From contig JAGASS010000045.1 in assembly GCA_017621655.1 (NCBI GenBank), positions 1 to 53,435 of the forward strand: a stretch of DNA of 53,435 nucleotides. Direction: 5' to 3'. A program made the position numbers and the translations under genes. Of this stretch, positions 48,807 through 53,435 are shown piece by piece (within the stretch, counting starts at the first letter, position 1; each line of letters starts with the position of its first letter). The notes beneath the pieces are model-generated. The model was given only the letters and a program-made list of their open reading frames with translations, did no database searches and was not told where the DNA came from. The stretch is from Clostridia bacterium (lineage in GTDB: Bacteria; Bacillota; Clostridia; Oscillospirales; CAG-272).

Positions 48807-49823
48807 ATGGCAAAAAACAATTTGAATGTTGCAGTAATCGGTTGCAGCAGAATCATGGGAAGGATCCATATGACAGGAGTTTCGCAGATGGAGGGCGCAA
48901 CCCTTTACGCCATTTGCGACACCGCGACCGACGGCCGTCTAGAAGAAGCAAAGGAAAAGTTTAACGTTCCGATAGCGGTTACAGACTACCGTATTCTTGT
49001 GGATGACCCTAATATTGATATAGCGGTAATTGTCACTCCTGATATGTGTCACCTTGAAATGACGGTCGCATTCCTTCGTGCAGGAAAGGACGTTCTTTGC
49101 GAAAAGCCGATGGCGCTTACTGTTGAGGAATGTACCGAAATGCGCCGCGTTGAAAAGGAAACGGGCAGACGACTTATGATAGGTCAAGTATGCAGATACA
49201 CGGATGCTTTCGTTATGGCAAAGCAGCTTATTGACTCGGGTAGAATTGGAGAGCTTTACTTCGTTGAAAGTGAGTACGCACACGATTACAGCAAAAAGCC
49301 GGGATATAACGGCTGGCGTGTTTGCCCCGAGCGTGAGGGCTTTATCGGCGGCGGATGCCACGCGGTAGACCTTCTCCGCTGGATCGCGGGAAATCCTACC
49401 GAGGTTTACGCTTACGCAACGCATAAGTGCCTCACAGATTGGCCTGTAAACGATGCGACGATCGCAATCTACAAGTTCCCGAATAACGTAATGGGCAAGG
49501 TTTTTGTTTCTATCGGCTGTAAGAGAAACTACACGATGAGATCGGTCTTCTACGGTACGAAGGGTACAATCATCTGTGATAATACGTCCCCTACGCTTAC
49601 TCTTTTTGAGGGTGAAGATTTTACAAATCCTCAGCAGCTTGAGGTCTATATCGACAATCATAATACTAAGGCAGAGATCGAAGAATTTGTTTCTGCTATT
49701 ATTGAGGACAAGGATACCCGCGTAAGCTCTTCCGAGGGTGCATACACTATTTCCGTTTGCTGCGCGACCGTCGAGTCCGCCGAAAAGGGAACTCCGATAA
49801 ACATAGTTTATCCCGAGGTTTGA
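48807..49823 (+). CDS. Gfo/Idh/MocA-family oxidoreductase
   Basis: A 338-residue NAD(P)-dependent oxidoreductase. N-terminal Rossmann fold (VAVIGCSRIMGRIH), the LCEKPMALT motif with catalytic Lys, and the GGGCHAVDLLRWIAG segment with Asp and His. Family members oxidise or epimerise sugars and inositols, often with redox at C3. The substrate is unknown. GAAAGGAG precedes the start; an AraC regulator is divergent. A secreted protein gene follows after 93 nt, which show only a small GTTCC/GGAAC inverted repeat. Confidence 0.9.
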   Translation: MAKNNLNVAVIGCSRIMGRIHMTGVSQMEGATLYAICDTATDGRLEEAKEKFNVPIAVTDYRILVDDPNIDIAVIVTPDMCHLEMTVAFLRAGKDVLCEKPMALTVEECTEMRRVEKETGRRLMIGQVCRYTDAFVMAKQLIDSGRIGELYFVESEYAHDYSKKPGYNGWRVCPEREGFIGGGCHAVDLLRWIAGNPTEVYAYATHKCLTDWPVNDATIAIYKFPNNVMGKVFVSIGCKRNYTMRSVFYGTKGTIICDNTSPTLTLFEGEDFTNPQQLEVYIDNHNTKAEIEEFVSAIIEDKDTRVSSSEGAYTISVCCATVESAEKGTPINIVYPEV

Positions 49824-49916
49824 AAAAATCGTCAGAGAATATGCCGTTCCTTTGACGATAAGCGGAACATTTCATAAAACACAGCGTATACCTAAAAATA
49901 ATAGGAGGGAATTTTT

Positions 49917-52900
49917 ATGAAAAAGCGCGTACTCTCATTACTCTTGGCGTGTTTGATGGTCGCATCTACTTTCATAATTTCGAAGCCGCTCGTTCACATT
50001 CACGCTCTTGACGGCGAAGAAGCTACCGAATGGGTGTTGCCTTTGGATTTTAAGTGGGGCGACAATATTACAAAGGACAGTAAAGGATGGCCTATTAACG
50101 GCAATTTCAGACTCCGTGGATACGCATATAAAAACGAAACGCAAATTGACTATAATACCGTCTTGGTTACTTCAAAATCGAATCGCACGGGTGGCACCGA
50201 AAGTAAAGGCACCTGGTGGTACATGGCAGATATTCAGGGAGACGGTGAGCTTATAAACAAGTATGACGCAAGCAAAGCGGGCGTCAGAGTAAATCCCTGC
50301 CAAGCCGCCGCGGCTATCGTTTTCACCGCACCTAAAGAGGGCGTTTACGAGTTTAACGAAGTTGTAAGACAGGAAACCTTTGTTACTGCCGCAAATGATA
50401 ACGGTAATCCTATCAGCGACACTACCGTTGAATGGTCGGTCGTAAAGGACGGCGTTGTTTTGACAACGTTTAGAGCTGATCCCGAAGCTAAAACCGGTAC
50501 GCTTAACGGCAGAGTAACGCTTAAAGAGGGTGAGGAACTTATCTTCGTTGCGGGATGGACGAGCGTTTATAAGTTTTCTTGGAGTGAGGACTGGAACGTC
50601 GGATATTGTAACGCATTTATCGACAGTCTTGTTGTAAAGATGGCTGCAGATGTAAATGACTCAAATTACAAGGCGGAGGTCGATCTTACCCCTAAATTTG
50701 AGATCGGAAAATACACCGATAAGCTCGGTAACGTAACTCTTAAAGGATACAATAAGGTCACAAAAGAGTTCTATGACGTTGCCAAGTGGGAAAACGCTCC
50801 CGACTATTCGGCGTGGGTGGCATACGATAACATCTCTTCAAATATCTACAACAGTAACTTTGGCGGAGCACCAAAGGGCTACAATATGCTTTGGTGTATT
50901 TCAAACGATGGTGAGATCGTTCACGTGGGCGGTGCTCAAAAGACCACAGATACAGGTTCTGCTCTCGTATTCAAGGCGCCAAACGACGGTACGTTCTATC
51001 TGTATGCCGAACTGGGAACGACCTGGTCGGAAAACAAGAACTTCCACGACAGTATAATTATGGATCAAAATGGAAACGTGCTTGTCAGCGAAAGCAATGA
51101 AGGAAAAGGAAACAAGTACGTAACGAAGATTTCTCATACCGTTTCCTTGAAAAAGGGCGAAGAGGTGTATATACTTAAGCTTCCGACTGAAGGATCGACA
51201 AACGATTCTTGCGACGGAGTAGCTAAGATCGTTATCACAGAGCTTGATCACGTCTGTTCTGCTTATACAGTCAAGAAGGTAAGTGCAGTGATCCCTTCAT
51301 GCTCTGACGGAATAATTGAGCATTACGCTTGCTACTGCGGAAATACGTTTGCAGACGCAGCGGCTTCAAGTAAGCTTGAAACGGTAGTTGATCCCGCAAC
51401 GACTTCACATAAAGATCCTGAGGTATTTTCGCAGAGTGCGACCGAGCATTGGAAGATCTGTGCAAATAACTGCGGATCCGAATTCGGTCGTGAAGCTCAT
51501 AGCTGGGAGGACGGAGCGTGCGGAATTTGTGATTATGAATGTAAGCATGATGACGCTAATGCCGCAACCTGTAATAAGGCGTCCTTATGTTCTATCTGTA
51601 ATAAGATTATCGCACCGAAGGACCCGAGCAACCATTCCGATAAAGACGGTACGTACGTTAACACCGGCAAAGGTACTCACAGATATAACCGCATCTGCTG
51701 CGACGCAACCGATATAGCGGAAGAGAAGTGCATCTACGGTACTGACGATATATGTGATAAGTGCGGATACGATAATTCTAAAATTGATGCCGCTGAAAGC
51801 AACAAGAATGACGCATTTGAAAATGCGTTCAAGGGTGGTAATAACGGCGTTACAGTTGTCGGTCCTCAGGACGGAGAGCTTGATAATTACGTAGTTAACG
51901 GCAGCGTTATTGAAGGCGCTGAATATAAGCTTTTCAATATTCATTTCGACAATAGCGGCAAAATGTATCTGCGCCATCACTTTATAATTGATAATAACTC
52001 AAAGGTCTACCTGAACGGAGTTGAACAGGCGCTTATAAACGTTGAGGGCACTAATATTTATTACTTTGACGTTACGCCTAAGGCGGGAGAGTATCACATA
52101 GCTGATGCGATAGCCGTTAACAATGGCAAGACAGAGGAAACATATGAAGTGTCGCTCTATTCGTATCTCAAGATAGCTCTTGATGAAAATAACGTCGGTG
52201 AGCTGTCACCCGCTAAGATAGACCTGCTCAAATCGCTCTACGACCTGAACGAGGCGTCAAAGGAGGAAAAAATGGTACTTGTCGGTATGGCTAACCAGAC
52301 TACGAAGCAGGTAGAGGTATACGATATCGCTACGGGTAATATGAATACTCCAATATGGAAGTATAGAACGACCTGCGGTAATATCAGCGGCTTCAAGCTC
52401 CGCAGTTTTGCTCCCTACGGCGATGTAGTGCTTATTGCAGACGGAACAAAAGCCGAAATGGTGTCGTTTGATACAAAGCAGATCATTTGGAGCACGACCA
52501 ATGCACCTACAAACTCACACAGTATCGAGCTTCTTCCTAACGGCGTAATTGCGGTAGCAGGCGCTGCACCCGGAAGTCTTGTATACTTCTTTAACGTAAA
52601 CGATGAAGATCCTGCGGAATATGATGCGGTAATTGAGCTTGGCGACGCACACGGTGTTCTTTGGGATCCCGAATACGAGGTTATTTGGACGCTCGGACGC
52701 ACACATCTTTGGGCGTATAACGTAACCATTGAAGCTGACTGCTCTGTATCCGTTAAAAAGAATGACGATCTCAGCGCAGAGATGCCCGACGATCACGGAC
52801 ACGATCTCCAGCCGGTATACGAAAACAGCGATTGCCTTATCGTTTCTGCTTGGAAGCACGTATACATATATAACAAGGTAACAAAGACCTTCGAAGAACT

Positions 52901-53111
52901 TATTACCAAAAACAGCGTAAAGGGCACAGGAACCTTCGAAAACGGAGATTTCATCTATATGTTCTACGACGGCGGCGATGATAACGGCAAAGGCGGCGGT
53001 TGGAATACCACGTATATCACCTACGTTACCGCAAACGGCGAAGCATATCAGATCCATTCTGATCAGGGACGCTTCTATAAGTGCCGTGTCTGGGACGCAA
53101 ATTATCAGTAA
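49917..53111 (+). CDS. Large secreted protein with C-terminal beta-propeller (DUF6528-like)
   Basis: A 1064-residue exported protein. Signal peptide at 1-31 (MKKRVLSLLLACLMV, cleavage near HIHA). Two similar beta-rich domains (about 38-245 and 255-443) look like jelly-roll or carbohydrate-binding modules, both with VFTAP/VFKAP and LKEGEEL/LKKGEEV patterns. A Cys/His-rich stretch (about 445-620) has repeated C-x2-C and C-x-C-G motifs. A further beta domain (about 640-760) leads to a propeller-like region (about 784-1064) resembling DUF6528. No LPXTG, S-layer or dockerin anchor is seen, so it may be released. GGAGGG precedes the start. Probably glycan binding; no catalytic motif recognised. Confidence 0.75.
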   Translation: MKKRVLSLLLACLMVASTFIISKPLVHIHALDGEEATEWVLPLDFKWGDNITKDSKGWPINGNFRLRGYAYKNETQIDYNTVLVTSKSNRTGGTESKGTWWYMADIQGDGELINKYDASKAGVRVNPCQAAAAIVFTAPKEGVYEFNEVVRQETFVTAANDNGNPISDTTVEWSVVKDGVVLTTFRADPEAKTGTLNGRVTLKEGEELIFVAGWTSVYKFSWSEDWNVGYCNAFIDSLVVKMAADVNDSNYKAEVDLTPKFEIGKYTDKLGNVTLKGYNKVTKEFYDVAKWENAPDYSAWVAYDNISSNIYNSNFGGAPKGYNMLWCISNDGEIVHVGGAQKTTDTGSALVFKAPNDGTFYLYAELGTTWSENKNFHDSIIMDQNGNVLVSESNEGKGNKYVTKISHTVSLKKGEEVYILKLPTEGSTNDSCDGVAKIVITELDHVCSAYTVKKVSAVIPSCSDGIIEHYACYCGNTFADAAASSKLETVVDPATTSHKDPEVFSQSATEHWKICANNCGSEFGREAHSWEDGACGICDYECKHDDANAATCNKASLCSICNKIIAPKDPSNHSDKDGTYVNTGKGTHRYNRICCDATDIAEEKCIYGTDDICDKCGYDNSKIDAAESNKNDAFENAFKGGNNGVTVVGPQDGELDNYVVNGSVIEGAEYKLFNIHFDNSGKMYLRHHFIIDNNSKVYLNGVEQALINVEGTNIYYFDVTPKAGEYHIADAIAVNNGKTEETYEVSLYSYLKIALDENNVGELSPAKIDLLKSLYDLNEASKEEKMVLVGMANQTTKQVEVYDIATGNMNTPIWKYRTTCGNISGFKLRSFAPYGDVVLIADGTKAEMVSFDTKQIIWSTTNAPTNSHSIELLPNGVIAVAGAAPGSLVYFFNVNDEDPAEYDAVIELGDAHGVLWDPEYEVIWTLGRTHLWAYNVTIEADCSVSVKKNDDLSAEMPDDHGHDLQPVYENSDCLIVSAWKHVYIYNKVTKTFEELITKNSVKGTGTFENGDFIYMFYDGGDDNGKGGGWNTTYITYVTANGEAYQIHSDQGRFYKCRVWDANYQ

Positions 53112-53127
53112 GAAAGGAGCTAAAGTA

Positions 53128-53256
53128 ATGGAGAAATTTGAAATACCTACTCTTACGGTAGTTGTGTTTGAAAACGAAGACGTTATTACAAGCTCCGGTC
53201 TTAACTTTAATCTCGGATCGTTCGCATTCCCCGGTTTCAATCCATTTGGCGAGTAA
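53128..53256 (+). CDS. 42-residue peptide downstream of the secreted protein
   Basis: ATG 53128 lies 9 nt after a strong GAAAGGAG site and 16 nt after the stop of the 1064-residue protein, so it is probably translated from the same transcript. The N-terminal half (MEKFEIPTLTVVVFENEDV) is acidic and ends in ITSSG; the second half is rich in Phe, Gly, Asn and Pro (seven Phe in 42 residues). No Cys, no signal peptide, no membrane segment. The layout resembles a leader plus core, and I recall similar FExEDVIT-type small proteins in gut Clostridia without known function. A strong terminator follows. No modification enzyme is seen before the window ends. Confidence 0.65.
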   Translation: MEKFEIPTLTVVVFENEDVITSSGLNFNLGSFAFPGFNPFGE

Positions 53257-53267
53257 GAAAAAATATA

Positions 53268-53297
53268 AAGCACGGTGCGTATGCACCGTGCTTTTTT
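53268..53297 (+). terminator. Rho-independent terminator
   Basis: Stem AAAGCACGGTGC/GCACCGTGCTTT with loop GTAT, followed by TTT. Confidence 0.92.
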
Positions 53298-53379
53298 GTA
53301 TCCGAAAACCACGCGATAGTCGCGTTGTTCAAAAAAGGTTAACCGATGAGCAGAAATGACGCAAGTGAATATTGCAGTT

Positions 53380-53435
53380 TAACGGTAGTTCGTGCCAGCG
53401 GCTCCCTCAGGGAGGGAGCTGTCACCGAAGGTGAC
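53380..53435. repeat. Palindromic dispersed-type repeat, cut by the window end
   Basis: After AACGGTAGTTCGTGCCAGC come two palindromes: GCTCCCTC/GAGGGAGC and GTCACC/GGTGAC. This layout matches short intergenic repeats common in gut Clostridia genomes. The element continues beyond the window. The left edge (76-126) has a related CCCTC/GAGGG palindrome. Confidence 0.6.

Noticed and set aside
49824..49916. Promoter of the large secreted protein gene
   Set aside because: A TTGACG at about 49853 has no acceptable -10 box at 16-18 nt, so I did not annotate one; read-through from the oxidoreductase gene is possible.
1..53435. CRISPR array, prophage, transposase or defence island
   Set aside because: No regularly spaced repeats, no transposase, integrase, phage structural or nuclease-defence genes were seen on either strand.

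Overview
The window looks like a chromosomal segment of an endospore-forming Clostridia-type Firmicute, most likely a gut glycan degrader. Reasons: an intact set of sporulation genes (spoIVA, a ylmC/ymxH-type gene, a ylbJ-type gene, yqfC, yqfD), a Firmicutes order yqfC-yqfD-phoH-ybeY-era-recO-mutS2, the rpsF-ssb-rpsR trio, LexA with a Firmicutes-type SOS box, a Re-citrate-synthase-type enzyme, and many glycosidases and AraC regulators. Base composition is moderate, promoters are strong sigma-A type (several are exactly TTGACA-17-TATAAT) and operons end in hairpin plus T-run terminators. The genus cannot be fixed from the sequence alone. I see no phage, insertion sequence, plasmid or CRISPR array.

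Layout. 1-347: no gene, palindromic repeat-like DNA. 360-1826: parvulin-like foldase lipoprotein. 1865-3167: a cobalamin riboswitch driving a transcobalamin-C-like (DUF4430) lipoprotein and an ECF transporter S component, a candidate corrinoid uptake operon. 3247-6309: P-loop ATPase, murA, small membrane protein. 6384-6683: tRNA-Thr(CGT) with a decayed half-tRNA duplicate behind it. 6721-8182: rsmA and an HD hydrolase. 8231-14597: a seven-gene minus-strand catabolic operon (NagA-like, NagB-like, FGGY kinase, TIM-like, SIS, UPF0047, FSA-type transaldolase) from one perfect promoter. 14628-17313: folT and a FolC with an unusual membrane-anchored extension, under a tetrahydrofolate riboswitch.

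17385-23157: lexA with SOS box, a membrane protein, a family 4 uracil-DNA glycosylase, an AEC transporter, an Xaa-Pro peptidase and a GH20 hexosaminidase lipoprotein. 23209-26777: tandemly duplicated GH4 glycosidases with a divergent AraC regulator. 26864-31042: a CofE-like ligase, a second AraC regulator, and a second nagA-nagB pair. 31132-32168: a divergent XRE repressor/lipoprotein switch. 32208-34073: ylmC-type gene and spoIVA. 34218-36002: GH35 beta-galactosidase. 36055-37317: rpsF-ssb-rpsR. 37466-40759: lytic transglycosylase, Re-citrate synthase, YlbJ-type protein. 40825-47872: yqfC to mutS2. 47901-53256: a third AraC regulator, a Gfo/Idh/MocA oxidoreductase, a 1064-residue secreted protein and a 42-residue peptide. 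The window closes in a palindromic dispersed-type repeat.

How the parts fit: the GH20, GH35 and GH4 enzymes would release sugars from host or plant glycans; two separate deacetylase/deaminase sets and a kinase-isomerase-aldolase operon would feed amino sugars and an unidentified ketose or related sugar into glycolysis; three AraC regulators sit beside visible repeat operators. Vitamin supply is handled by two riboswitch-controlled ECF S components (corrinoid, folate). The strongest candidates for undescribed biology are the riboswitch-lipoprotein-ECF operon, the seven-gene catabolic operon containing a UPF0047 protein, the FolC fusion, and the 42-residue peptide behind the large secreted protein.
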